Source: CBDDKU01 sp965230375 (GTDB taxonomy: Bacteria; Bacteroidota; Bacteroidia; Flavobacteriales_D; Cryomorphaceae). Taken from it: 64,000 nucleotides of DNA. Made by a program: the position numbers and the translations under genes. Below the pieces are notes generated by a model. It did not search any database. It saw only the letters and a list, made by a program, of their open reading frames with translations, and was not told the origin of the DNA. Of the stretch, positions 43,234 to 51,297 are shown one piece after another; the first letter of the stretch is position 1; every line of letters begins with the position of its first letter. The stretch is taken from the NCBI GenBank assembly GCA_965230375.1, contig CBDDKU010000021.1, positions 1-64,000 on the forward strand, given 5' to 3'.

Positions 43234-45111
43234 TTAGCCGTCGTAATCAATATCCAAATCAAATCTTTTCTTGAGTTCAATTAGGACAGGGTTGTCTTTA
43301 GCCATCGCTTCAAACTTTTTCTGCGGTTCGTAAAGACTGTCTCCATCATCAGCATCTTCTTCATCGATGATCACGTCCAAAATAATTTTCCAATTCTGAA
43401 GGTCTTCCCGGATGTATTCCAAAAGATTGGCTTTGTCGTGATCGAGATCTTGCTTCTGAACGTGGTTGTCTACAAGGTATTCTACCTTGAAATCTTCCTT
43501 CAGAATAGGCTTGTGTTTCGACAGAGTAGCATAATAGCTCTGCTTGTCTTGTTCTTTTATGCTTTTTGCGTAGCGATCCCATGAAGCCCAGAGCTGAGCC
43601 ATATTGAACTCATTGACAGGCTTTCCTTCCTGAAAACTGTTTTGGTCAAACACCGCAGCTTCGTCACTGGAAAATTTTGATTTTTTCTTCTGGGTACCGA
43701 TGTCATTGAGCGATGGAAGCCCACGCGACTTTAGCCCAGATAGCTTACCGCCAATTCCCGCCTTCTTCGCAGCAGGTTTGCTCGTTTCAGTTTTTGGTGC
43801 TGGTGGCGCTACTTCTTCCTTTAAAGGTGTCTCCAGTTTTGTGTTCGACGGAGTGGTAGGCTTGGGTTGCTCTGGTTTTGCCGGTTCGGGTTTTGACTCT
43901 TGCACGGCGATTTCCCTTTCCACTTTTGGTGGAGAATATGCCTCCGGTTTGGGTAAAACAGGCTCAGGAGTTGGCGGCGCTTTTGTCTCGGTTTCCGGTC
44001 GGCTAGACTCTGCTACCTGCTCAGGCTGGTCGTTTTTTTTTTCGCTCACGCCCCGCGTAAGCTCGCAAATGTTGAGTAGGGCTATTTCCACCAGCAGTCG
44101 CTGGTTTTTGCTTCCTTTAAATTGAGCATCAACGTCACTCAGAATATTCAGTGCGTTTAGGATGAATCGCGGGTTACTCGCCTTTGATTGCTCCGCGTAT
44201 TTTACTTTAATATTTTCACCAACTTCCATAATGGCCGCAGTCCGCTCGGATGTACAAAAAAGTAAGTTCCGAAAGTGGTTGGCCAACCCTGAAACGAAGT
44301 TGTGGGCATCAAAGCCCTTATTCAGGATCGTGTTGAGCAAAACGATAGTTCCAGACCTGTTGTAGGAGAGAAAAAGGTCTGTCATCTGGAAGTAGTAGTC
44401 GTAATCGAGAATATTTAAGTTTTCGATTACAGCTTCGTAGCTCACTGTGTTTCCGGCAAACCCGACTACCTGATCAAAAATTGATAGGGCATCTCGAAGG
44501 GCACCATCGGCTTTTTCAGCGATTATGTGAAGGGCATCATTGCCTACTTCCACGCCTTCTTCCACGGCTATTTTCGCAAGGTGATTGACAATGTCGTTAA
44601 TCTGGATTCGATTGAAATCGAATATTTGACACCGCGACAAGATTGTCGGAAGAACCTTGTGCTTCTCGGTGGTGGCCATTATAAAAATGGCGTAGGGTGG
44701 GGGCTCTTCAAGGGTTTTCAGGAAGGCGTTGAATGCACTCGTTGATAGCATGTGCACCTCGTCAATAATGTAGACTTTGTACTTTCCAACTTGAGGTGGA
44801 ATACGAACCTGATCGATGAGGTTTCGGATTTCATCAACTCCGTTGTTTGAAGCAGCATCCAGCTCAAATATATTGAATGCGTAATCAGACTCTGGGTGCT
44901 CGCCGTCTTGGTTTCGCTCATTGACCACTCTTGCTAAAATGCGAGCGCAGGTGGTTTTTCCAACTCCACGCGGACCACAGAACAAGAAGGCCTGAGCCAG
45001 GTGATTGTTCTCAATCGACTTGAGAAGAGTTTGGGTAATACTTTCCTGCCCTACTACTGTATCAAAAGTCTGGGGTCTGTATTTCCTAGCCGAAACAACG
45101 AAATCTTCCAT
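43234..45111 (-). CDS. dnaX: DNA polymerase III subunit gamma/tau
   Basis: DnaX is the clamp-loader motor subunit and replisome organiser. The 625-residue protein has Walker A GPRGVGKT (46-53), YIIDEVHMLS (Walker B) near 118, and the AAA+ core to about 350. A Pro/Glu/Lys-rich linker (360-480) and a tau-type C terminus follow. The four-cysteine zinc module normally after the Walker A helix is missing (64-80 has no Cys), as I recall for flavobacterial DnaX. An A10 tract lies exactly between core and linker. The ATG at 45111 is preferred over an upstream TTG at 45129. Confidence 0.95.
   Translation of the reverse strand: MEDFVVSARKYRPQTFDTVVGQESITQTLLKSIENNHLAQAFLFCGPRGVGKTTCARILARVVNERNQDGEHPESDYAFNIFELDAASNNGVDEIRNLIDQVRIPPQVGKYKVYIIDEVHMLSTSAFNAFLKTLEEPPPYAIFIMATTEKHKVLPTILSRCQIFDFNRIQINDIVNHLAKIAVEEGVEVGNDALHIIAEKADGALRDALSIFDQVVGFAGNTVSYEAVIENLNILDYDYYFQMTDLFLSYNRSGTIVLLNTILNKGFDAHNFVSGLANHFRNLLFCTSERTAAIMEVGENIKVKYAEQSKASNPRFILNALNILSDVDAQFKGSKNQRLLVEIALLNICELTRGVSEKKNDQPEQVAESSRPETETKAPPTPEPVLPKPEAYSPPKVEREIAVQESKPEPAKPEQPKPTTPSNTKLETPLKEEVAPPAPKTETSKPAAKKAGIGGKLSGLKSRGLPSLNDIGTQKKKSKFSSDEAAVFDQNSFQEGKPVNEFNMAQLWASWDRYAKSIKEQDKQSYYATLSKHKPILKEDFKVEYLVDNHVQKQDLDHDKANLLEYIREDLQNWKIILDVIIDEEDADDGDSLYEPQKKFEAMAKDNPVLIELKKRFDLDIDYDG
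44033..44043 (-). other. A10 slippage tract in dnaX
   Basis: On the coding strand G is followed by ten A (codons GAA AAA AAA AAC, residues 357-360). Loss of one A gives a stop after 365 residues, and gain of one A gives a stop after 363. Both would make a gamma-like short form. Confidence 0.65.
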
Positions 45112-45128
45112 GAAAAAAATTGGGTTCA

Positions 45129-45136
45129 CAAAGATA
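45129..45136 (-). promoter_or_regulatory. -7 box of dnaX promoter
   Basis: TATCTTTG on the minus strand matches TAnnTTTG and predicts a leader of about 10 bases to the ATG at 45111, which also supports that start. Confidence 0.5.
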
Positions 45137-45230
45137 TAATTCTACCCCTTGAACCCGGGTAGATTTGCCATAGATCGCAAAGGAATTATGCACAACTTTG
45201 TAACATCCCTGTGAGACGTGAGAAATTGTA

Positions 45231-45260
45231 TTGTGAAAACAATGAATTTCACTACCTTTG
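45231..45260 (+). promoter_or_regulatory. promoter of the rpsF-rpsR-rplI operon
   Basis: TTG (45231-45233), a 19-base spacer and TACCTTTG (45253-45260) make a full Bacteroidota promoter. The leader to the rpsF ATG is about 36 bases. Confidence 0.7.
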
Positions 45261-45302
45261 CGCTCCATTTTAGATAAATCAATTATTAACAAAAAGGACG
45301 TT

Positions 45303-45647
45303 ATGACAAATCGTTATGAAACCGTTTTCATCTTAACTCCCGTTTTGTCTGAAGATCAGGCAAAGGAAGCGGTTGCGAAGTACAAGTCACTTCTTAAAGA
45401 TGGTGGAGCCAAGATTGTCCACCAAGAAGATTGGGGCCTAAGAAAATTGGCTTACCCAATCCAAAAGAAATCAACAGGTTTTTATCACCTGGTAGAATTT
45501 GAAGCTGAAGGCTCAATGATCCATGATCTAGAGTTGGCATTCAGAAGAGATGAGCGCGTTTTGCGTTTTCTCACTGTGAAGATGGAAAAACACGCCATCG
45601 CATACGCAGAAAGCAGAAGAAACAAAAAACAAACGGCTGAGGCCTAA
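45303..45647 (+). CDS. rpsF: 30S ribosomal protein S6
   Basis: S6 binds 16S rRNA together with S18 in the platform of the small subunit. The 114-residue protein has the family pattern YETVFILTPVLSEDQ at the start, WGLRKLAYPIQKKSTGFYHLVEF in the middle and RRDERVLRFLTVK later. The C-terminal tail is short and basic. The ATG at 45303 is the natural start. It heads the conserved order rpsF-rpsR-rplI. Confidence 0.97.
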   Translation: MTNRYETVFILTPVLSEDQAKEAVAKYKSLLKDGGAKIVHQEDWGLRKLAYPIQKKSTGFYHLVEFEAEGSMIHDLELAFRRDERVLRFLTVKMEKHAIAYAESRRNKKQTAEA

Positions 45648-45659
45648 AACTAGAGCGAT

Positions 45660-45926
45660 ATGGCAGACAATAGCGAAATCAGATATCTTACGCCGATCAG
45701 TATTGACACTCAAAAAGAGAAATACTGTCGTTTTAGAAAGAACAGAATCAAATTTATCGACTACAAGGACCCAAACTACCTTTTGAAGTTGGTAAATGAG
45801 CAAGGAAAAATCCTTCCTCGTCGTGTTACAGGTACTTCTATGAAGTATCAGCGCAAAGTGGCTCAAGCGATCAAAAGAGCACGTCACCTTGCACTTCTTC
45901 CTTATGTTACTGACCTTTTAAAGTAA
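45660..45926 (+). CDS. rpsR: 30S ribosomal protein S18
   Basis: S18 is the binding partner of S6 on the 30S platform. The 88-residue protein shows YCRFRKNRIKFIDYKDPNYLLKLV and the closing RRVTGTSMKYQRKVAQAIKRARHLALLPY, all typical. A single Cys remains, so no zinc site. It follows rpsF by 12 bases and precedes rplI by six. Confidence 0.97.
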   Translation: MADNSEIRYLTPISIDTQKEKYCRFRKNRIKFIDYKDPNYLLKLVNEQGKILPRRVTGTSMKYQRKVAQAIKRARHLALLPYVTDLLK

Positions 45927-45932
45927 GCGATC

Positions 45933-46379
45933 ATGGAGATTATTCTTAAACAAGATGTAGAGAATCTGGGCTACAAGGACGACCTAGTAACAGTAAAGCC
46001 AGGATATGCTAGAAATTACCTTATTCCGAATGGAATGGCAATAAATGCGACGGCTAAAGAGAAGAAGATCCTTGAAGAAAACATGAAGCAACGCGCTCAC
46101 AAAGAAGCTAAGGTTAGAGAAGAAGCAGCTAAAACAGCTGAAGCTTTGGCAAACCAAACGTTTAAAATTGGAGCGAAGGTTGGTGAAAAAGGAAAAATCT
46201 TTGGATCTGTTAATACAATTCAGGTAGCCGATGCAATCGAAGCTGCTGGATTTAAAGTAGATCGAAAGAGAATTGTGATTAAGAATGAGCCAATCAAGCA
46301 GATTGGAACATACGAAGCTGAAGTAACGCTACACAAAGAAGTTTCTCAAACGATCAAATTTGAGATCGTAGGAGAGTAA
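45933..46379 (+). CDS. rplI: 50S ribosomal protein L9
   Basis: L9 binds 23S rRNA domain V and reaches away from the large subunit as a long helix. The 148-residue protein has the N-terminal signature ILKQDVENLGYKDDLVTVKPGYARNYL, a long charged connecting helix (about 45-75) and the C-terminal domain. It is the last gene of the operon, followed by a strong terminator. Confidence 0.97.
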   Translation: MEIILKQDVENLGYKDDLVTVKPGYARNYLIPNGMAINATAKEKKILEENMKQRAHKEAKVREEAAKTAEALANQTFKIGAKVGEKGKIFGSVNTIQVADAIEAAGFKVDRKRIVIKNEPIKQIGTYEAEVTLHKEVSQTIKFEIVGE

Positions 46380-46400
46380 GCTTTTCATCATATTGAATCA

Positions 46401-46436
46401 AGAACCCTGACAGCAATTGTCAGGGTTTTTTATTTT
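46401..46436 (+). terminator. terminator of the rpsF-rpsR-rplI operon
   Basis: A stem of about 12 pairs (46401-46412 with 46418-46429, core ACCCTGACA/TGTCAGGGT) is followed by T-rich sequence. Confidence 0.9.
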
Positions 46437-46456
46437 TAGCCCACTCAATTCTACCT

Positions 46457-47386
46457 ATGGTGAGATCATACATGTATAAAGCAATTTTTGTACTAGGCCT
46501 TTGCTTGACATTCTTTTCTGAAGAGTCCAAAGGTCAGGATTTGATTGTCACTCTTCAGGGAGACTCCATCGAATCCAAAATTACAGAAGTTACTGATCAG
46601 TTTATTTTTTATCGAACCAAGAATAGTAGAAAGGAAGACCTCGTTATCTCGCGTCGTGAGGTACTTGAATATCGATATGGGTTTTACGCTGAAAGTCTAG
46701 AAGGCTACAAAGAGATAAAGGTAATAGATGTAGAGAAGCACGATCGGTTTCAAGTATATGGTAGTGCAGGATACGCCCGCTCCACGTCTATCGAAGAAGA
46801 AGCGAGTCAGGACTTCATCAATGAGTACCTAGAAAAGCTGAAAAACGGTTGGTATTTTGACGTTGGTGCCCGGTTCTATTTTACTGAGCGATTTGGATTG
46901 GGCGCAGAGTATTCCCAAGCTAGCTTTAATAATAGTTTAGACAACATTGGACTCGATATAGATACTGCCACTTACTTTGGAAATTTAGCCGATGAGATCA
47001 CTATGAACCACTTCGGTGTAAATTTCATTTATAGAATTCCATTTAAGACTTCTGAGACGAGTTTGGTTCTTTCTGGCGGGATGGGCTATTCCACCTACAC
47101 CAATAATGCTGAGTTAATTTGGGAATATAGTATTGAAGCACAATCAATTGGATTTCTCTTTAGTGGTGAACTTTTGCTAGCATTGGGTGGAAATGTTTAC
47201 CTGCCTATCAAGTTGAAGTTACACAGTGTGGTCTTTGGTGGCTTTGATATTGCCTATGGCGATGAGATTGTAGGAAATCAATTGCGACCAGTAGATTTCG
47301 AAGAGATATTGGAGTCGTCGTATGAAGAGGAGTTTATTTCTGGCTCAAGATTGGAAGTTGGAGGAGGTATCCTATTCGCCTTCTAG
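46457..47386 (+). CDS. outer-membrane beta-barrel-like protein
   Basis: This 309-residue exported protein has a signal peptide (about 1-26, ending near SKGQ), then a short domain (27-95) with LQGDSIESKITEVTDQFIFYR that resembles modules before barrel domains. Alternating beta strands to a C-terminal GGGILFAF, with a terminal Phe, follow. A small outer-membrane barrel is likely. The function is unknown. An ATG at 46472 is an equally good start. The 3' end overlaps the convergent antiporter gene by 15 bases. Confidence 0.72.
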   Translation: MVRSYMYKAIFVLGLCLTFFSEESKGQDLIVTLQGDSIESKITEVTDQFIFYRTKNSRKEDLVISRREVLEYRYGFYAESLEGYKEIKVIDVEKHDRFQVYGSAGYARSTSIEEEASQDFINEYLEKLKNGWYFDVGARFYFTERFGLGAEYSQASFNNSLDNIGLDIDTATYFGNLADEITMNHFGVNFIYRIPFKTSETSLVLSGGMGYSTYTNNAELIWEYSIEAQSIGFLFSGELLLALGGNVYLPIKLKLHSVVFGGFDIAYGDEIVGNQLRPVDFEEILESSYEEEFISGSRLEVGGGILFAF

Positions 47387-48623
47387 GGCTAAATTTCCAC
47401 CACTCGCTTCTTGATTTCCTTCTCCAGAAGTAGCTTCTTCAGCGCTCGCTTCTGTTTCTTTAGTCGTTGCAACCAGCCCATATGTCATGATCAGGCTCGT
47501 AGCCAATATGACAAAAAGTAGTAAACCATCAGCTGTGTCGCTCAGGCGCATTGTGTCGGGAATTGAATAGAACAGGAGTATACTGATCAAGCCGCGTGGA
47601 CTGATAAACAAGAGCGGTAACAATCTCGACTTCGAAACGTATTTTAGATACAGCCCTCTTACCAGATAAATGATTCCTACTACGATCAACCCATTCATCA
47701 AAACCGAAAGGCTTAAGAGTGAGTTGATATCCATATTGTATCCGAATATCAAAAAGAAGAAGGTTCGGATAATAAAGGCACTCTCTGCGGTTAGGAGCAA
47801 AAACTGGTTCAAGTCGTTGCGTAGCTTATCGTAGAGAAGGTACTTTTTGAACTTGGCGATTGGGATGATTTCGGCGTTATTGAGAAACAAGCCCAGGAAG
47901 AGAACCACTATTAATGAAGATAGGTGGTAGTATTTACCGATTGCATAAACCAGGATGAGCAAGGATAGAATCAAGAAAAACTTGATGTGGTGGGTTATCC
48001 GTTTCATTAAAAACAGAAAATCACCGAAATTACAACGGCAAAGACGAGCGTTATAATTGTATCCTGTGTCAGATTTAAATAGCTCTTTATTCCGTAAGTC
48101 TCGTTCTGGATCGCAAAGTTGAAAAACATGATCCCGAGAATGTCGGAAAAGGAAGAATCGTATATGACGAACTCTTTATCAGCCTTGTTCAGATCGGACA
48201 CTGAAGGTATGGCGATTGCTGAGCTAATAATGCCCAGGGGTATGGCATTGACTAAACAGGTCTGAAATGGAAGGTGAGTGACGTATCTGAATATAAATGT
48301 GATGAACAAAGACGTGGCAATCAAAATGAAAAAAAGCCGAACCAAAGGTTTTACGGATCAACTTTAGTTTGTCTTTTTCAAACCTGAGTTCCAATGCCCC
48401 TTCGAGCACAATGAGAACCTAGTCCTACGGTTCCGATTACAGGGAGGGCCTGGCTTACGTTGAGTGAATCGATACCAACGTAGCTGAGTATGTATTGAAG
48501 TCCCAGGCCCGTTCCAAATAAGAGTAGGACTGAAGGTATCTTAGTTCTTTTGGCAACAAGGTCGAATATGTATGAAAATACAACGACCAGGCTTAAGAAT
48601 ATGAGTATGTACGTAGTATCCAA
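47372..48623 (-). pseudogene. cation:proton antiporter (CPA family), three single-base indels
   Basis: Four reading-frame pieces together make one CPA-type Na+(K+)/H+ antiporter of 416 residues, but the frame is broken three times. There is an extra G near 48418 (after IGTVGL), an extra T in a T7 run near 48328-48334, and one T too few in the T5 run near 48010-48014. The net change restores a whole number of codons. The segments read in order as membrane helices, with IISSAIAIPSVSD in the middle and LFISPRGLISILLFY near the end, both typical of the family. It may be decayed or may be misassembled; see findings. Confidence 0.75.
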
Positions 48624-48650
48624 TAAAAGCCAATAACAGGAGTCACGAAT

Positions 48651-48702
48651 GTAAGATATCCGTTCCAGACTTGTTAAATCTAAAACGGATAATTCATCTT
48701 AC
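48651..48702 (-). promoter_or_regulatory. hairpin upstream of the antiporter gene
   Basis: GTAAGATATCCGTT (48651-48664) pairs with AACGGAT (48684-48690) and ATCTTAC (48696-48702), leaving a five-base bulge on one side. It lies between the stop of the 52-residue gene and the antiporter start. A leader or weak terminator role is possible. Confidence 0.4.
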
Positions 48703-48728
48703 AACACGTCTTGGAAGGACATGTTTGG

Positions 48729-48887
48729 TTAAAAAAATACCATGGTAAACGCGGCTGATGAGGACATCACCAGTACGAGAAGTACAATGAGTAATTTGTA
48801 CCTAAAAGTCGCGCTTATCTCGCCTACGGCGTCTGGGAATAGGAATACGTAGATTTTATCTATAGCTTTCCTGATGTAAGTAGACAT
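48729..48887 (-). CDS. 52-residue single-helix membrane protein (unrecognised)
   Basis: This is a small open frame with an ATG at 48887 and a TAA at 48729. The protein starts MSTYIRKAIDKIYVF, has a charged mid-part and one strong membrane helix near the C terminus (LLIVLLVLVMSSSAAFTMVFF). A perfect -7 box (48942-48949) sits about 48 bases upstream of the predicted leader end, with an inverted repeat between box and start. I know no family. The 537-base gap it fills would otherwise hold nothing. It might be a small regulator or subunit for a neighbouring membrane system. Confidence 0.5.
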   Translation of the reverse strand: MSTYIRKAIDKIYVFLFPDAVGEISATFRYKLLIVLLVLVMSSSAAFTMVFF

Positions 48888-48917
48888 ACAGCACTAGGTT
48901 TTGGTTGGTTTGATTGT

Positions 48918-48949
48918 TAACAAATTAACATTTGTTAGGTACAAAGCTA
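48918..48949 (-). promoter_or_regulatory. promoter box and inverted repeat of the 52-residue gene
   Basis: TAGCTTTG on the minus strand (48942-48949) matches TAnnTTTG. Just downstream, TAACAAAT/ATTTGTTA (48918-48925/48930-48937) is a perfect inverted repeat at the predicted transcript start, a possible operator. Confidence 0.45.
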
Positions 48950-49160
48950 GTAAAAAAATGGGGAATCTCAGGGAATCAGCTCTGTGCCCGAAAGCTTAAT
49001 GTAAATTACTGACACCCTTAACAAATTCTTTAAATTCAAGGAGTTCCGAAATTTGGAATGATTGAATATTTAGATTTGAAATTCGGGTAGGTTTCTGCGC
49101 AAGTCTCTCCTGAAACTTATTAACATAGATCTAAATAGGTGAGGTTGAAAGCCTTGTGGA

Positions 49161-49451
49161 CTACTCGTCGAGAATGACAAAAATCTCTTCGTTATCTCGC
49201 TTCATTTTGTACTGCTCTCTGGCAAACTTTTCGAGTGACTCTTTATTAGTCGTGAGTTCGATGGTTTGGCTTTTTGCACTTTCCGTATCGGCTTTGAGAT
49301 ATTCCATCTGCTCGTGGAGTTGATTGATTTCATAGCGAATCTTCATTTGTGAAATCAAGTCGTGAGAATGAAAAAACGTGATATACACAAACACTCCGAT
49401 GAGGGTTAGCGCGTAGCGGTTTTTGAGGATGGTTGGAATGCGTTGTTGCAT
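49161..49451 (-). CDS. FtsB/DivIC family septum formation protein
   Basis: This 96-residue protein has a short cytoplasmic start, one helix (about 13-30) and a periplasmic coiled coil (about 34-72), ending in FAREQYKMKRDNEEIFVI, which is typical of the DivIC/FtsB group. These proteins form part of the divisome with FtsL and FtsQ. The length fits. It lies between pruA and the gap with the small gene, transcribed leftwards. Confidence 0.9.
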   Translation of the reverse strand: MQQRIPTILKNRYALTLIGVFVYITFFHSHDLISQMKIRYEINQLHEQMEYLKADTESAKSQTIELTTNKESLEKFAREQYKMKRDNEEIFVILDE

Positions 49452-49481
49452 GGTTTAAAACTACTCGATATGGAAGTTCTT

Positions 49482-49520
49482 TAAAAAAAAGGCCCCTGTA
49501 TTTATAAACAGGGGCCTTTT
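49482..49520 (-). terminator. terminator of pruA
   Basis: A perfect 13-base stem (49487-49499 with 49508-49520, core GGCCCCTGT) is followed on the minus strand by a T run. It also insulates the DivIC-like gene. Confidence 0.88.
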
Positions 49521-49538
49521 CAATTTATTGTGATTTTC

Positions 49539-51168
49539 TTAGCCCAAGAATGGGTATCGGTAATCAGTTGGTGGAACCAATGTTTCTTTGATGGTTCTTG
49601 GAGAAACCCAACGCAGCAAGTTCAAGTATGAACCAGCCTTGTCGTTTGTTCCTGATCCTCTTGCACCACCAAATGGTTGCTGTCCAACAACTGCTCCTGT
49701 TGGCTTATCGTTGATGTAGAAGTTACCCGCAGCATTTTCTAAGGCTTTAGCAGCTTTAGCAATTGCGTATCGATCCTTTGAGAAGATTGCTCCAGTAAGT
49801 GCATACTCTGATGTCTCATCAACCAACTTCAAAATTGAATCAAAGTCATCTGCTTCGTACACGTAAATGGTCATTACAGGGCCAAAGATTTCTTCACACA
49901 TCGTTCTGAACTTTGGGTTGGTCGTTACCACTACAGTTGGCTCAATGAAATAACCTTTCGAACCATCGTAGTTTCCACCAGCGATGATTTCAGCATCATC
50001 TTGAGTCTTGATGAAGTCGATGTACCCAGTGATCTTGTCGAATGATTTCTTGTCGATCACGGCGTTAACGAAATTCTTGAAGTCTTGAGGTGGGCCTACT
50101 TTAAAAGAGTTTACGTCTGTAACCACTTGCTCTTTTACTTCATCCCAGATATTGCTTGGGATATATGCTCTTGACGCTGCCGAACACTTTTGGCCCTGGA
50201 AACTCAAAAGCTCCACGTGAAATAGCCGTAGCTACTTCTTTCGCGTTAGCGCTTTTGTGAGCAACAATAAAGTCTTTACCACCCGTTTCTCCAACGATGC
50301 GCGGGTAAGTCTTGTACATGTCAATATTTGTTCCAATCTCTTTCCAAAGAGCTTTAAAGACCGCTGTAGATCCGGTGAAGTGTAGACCTGAAAAATCAGG
50401 GTGTTTAAACACTACGTCTCCAGCTGCTGGTCCGTCAACAGTAACCATATTGATTACTCCGTCAGGAAGTCCAGCTTCTTTGAAAATCTTCATAATCAAA
50501 TTGGCCGAATAAATTTGAGAATCAGCAGGCTTCCATACACAAACATTACCCATCATTGCTGCTGATGCTGGCAAGTTTGCTGCGATAGCAGTGAAGTTGA
50601 ATGGCGTGATACAGAATACAAATCCCTCTAGCGGACGGTACTCCATTCTATTCCAAATACCAGGTGAGCTTACAGGCTGATTCTGGTAGATTTCTTCCAT
50701 GAAATACGCATTGAAACGCAAGAAATCGATAAGCTCACAAACTGCATCAATTTCCGATTGAAAAGCGTTTTTACTCTGTGCTACCATTGTAGCCGCGTTC
50801 ATTTCATATCGGTAAGGCCCAGCAATCAGGTCAGCAGCTTTCAAAAATATAGAAGCTCGGTGCTCCCAACTCAAACTAGCCCATTCGGCTCTGGCCTTCA
50901 AAGCGGCGTCGATAGCTGCGCTAACATGACTGGCATCTCCGTAATTACCATGTCCTACAACCTTTCCGTGATCGAAAGGTGGTGTGAGGTCAATTTTATT
51001 GTTTGTACGAACTTCCTCACTACCTATATACATCGGTACATCGATCGGGTCTTGCGTATACAATGTGTTAAAAGCACTTTCGAGTTTAGCTCTCTCTGGT
51101 GACCCAGGTGCGTAATCGAAAACGGGTTCATTTACTGGAAATGGTATCTGATATACTCCTTTTGGCAT
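49539..51168 (-). pseudogene. pruA: L-glutamate gamma-semialdehyde dehydrogenase, one frameshift
   Basis: This enzyme oxidises glutamate-5-semialdehyde (from proline) to glutamate with NAD+. The gene would give 542 residues, normal for the class, but the frame breaks once near 50198. An extra T in GAGTTTCCAG separates the N-terminal part (ending RGAFEF) from FQGQKCSAASR, the catalytic Cys region. Both halves are otherwise well kept: GETGGKDF, PFGGARGSGTNDKAGS and the C-terminal dimerisation tail are present. A single indel in a T run in such a conserved gene suggests a sequence error or very recent loss. It has its own terminator. Confidence 0.85.
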
Positions 51169-51272
51169 AATTCGCGTTTTAAATTGATGCGTTTTTGAAA
51201 GTGCAAAAATAGTAAAATCTCACGCCTTGTTTAATGGCTAATTTGGGTATCGAAAACTCAGCTTGTAATCAC

Positions 51273-51280
51273 TACATTTG
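51273..51280 (+). promoter_or_regulatory. -7 box of the sensor kinase gene
   Basis: TACATTTG matches TAnnTTTG and ends 17 bases before the TTG start, so the leader would be only about 12 bases. This supports the TTG. Confidence 0.45.
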
Positions 51281-51297
51281 AACCATAACCAGCTATT

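Noticed and set aside
43235..44125. Plus-strand open frames in the dnaX linker region
   Set aside because: They arise from the biased Pro/Glu/Lys codons of the DnaX linker and give low-complexity Ser/Gly/Phe proteins.
45261..45302. An S6:S18-binding autoregulatory leader before rpsF
   Set aside because: The predicted leader is only about 36 AT-rich bases and shows no hairpin or the expected CCG motif.
47372..48623. Programmed frameshifting in the antiporter gene
   Set aside because: Three separate shifts of different sign, one not in a slippery run, do not fit a programmed mechanism.
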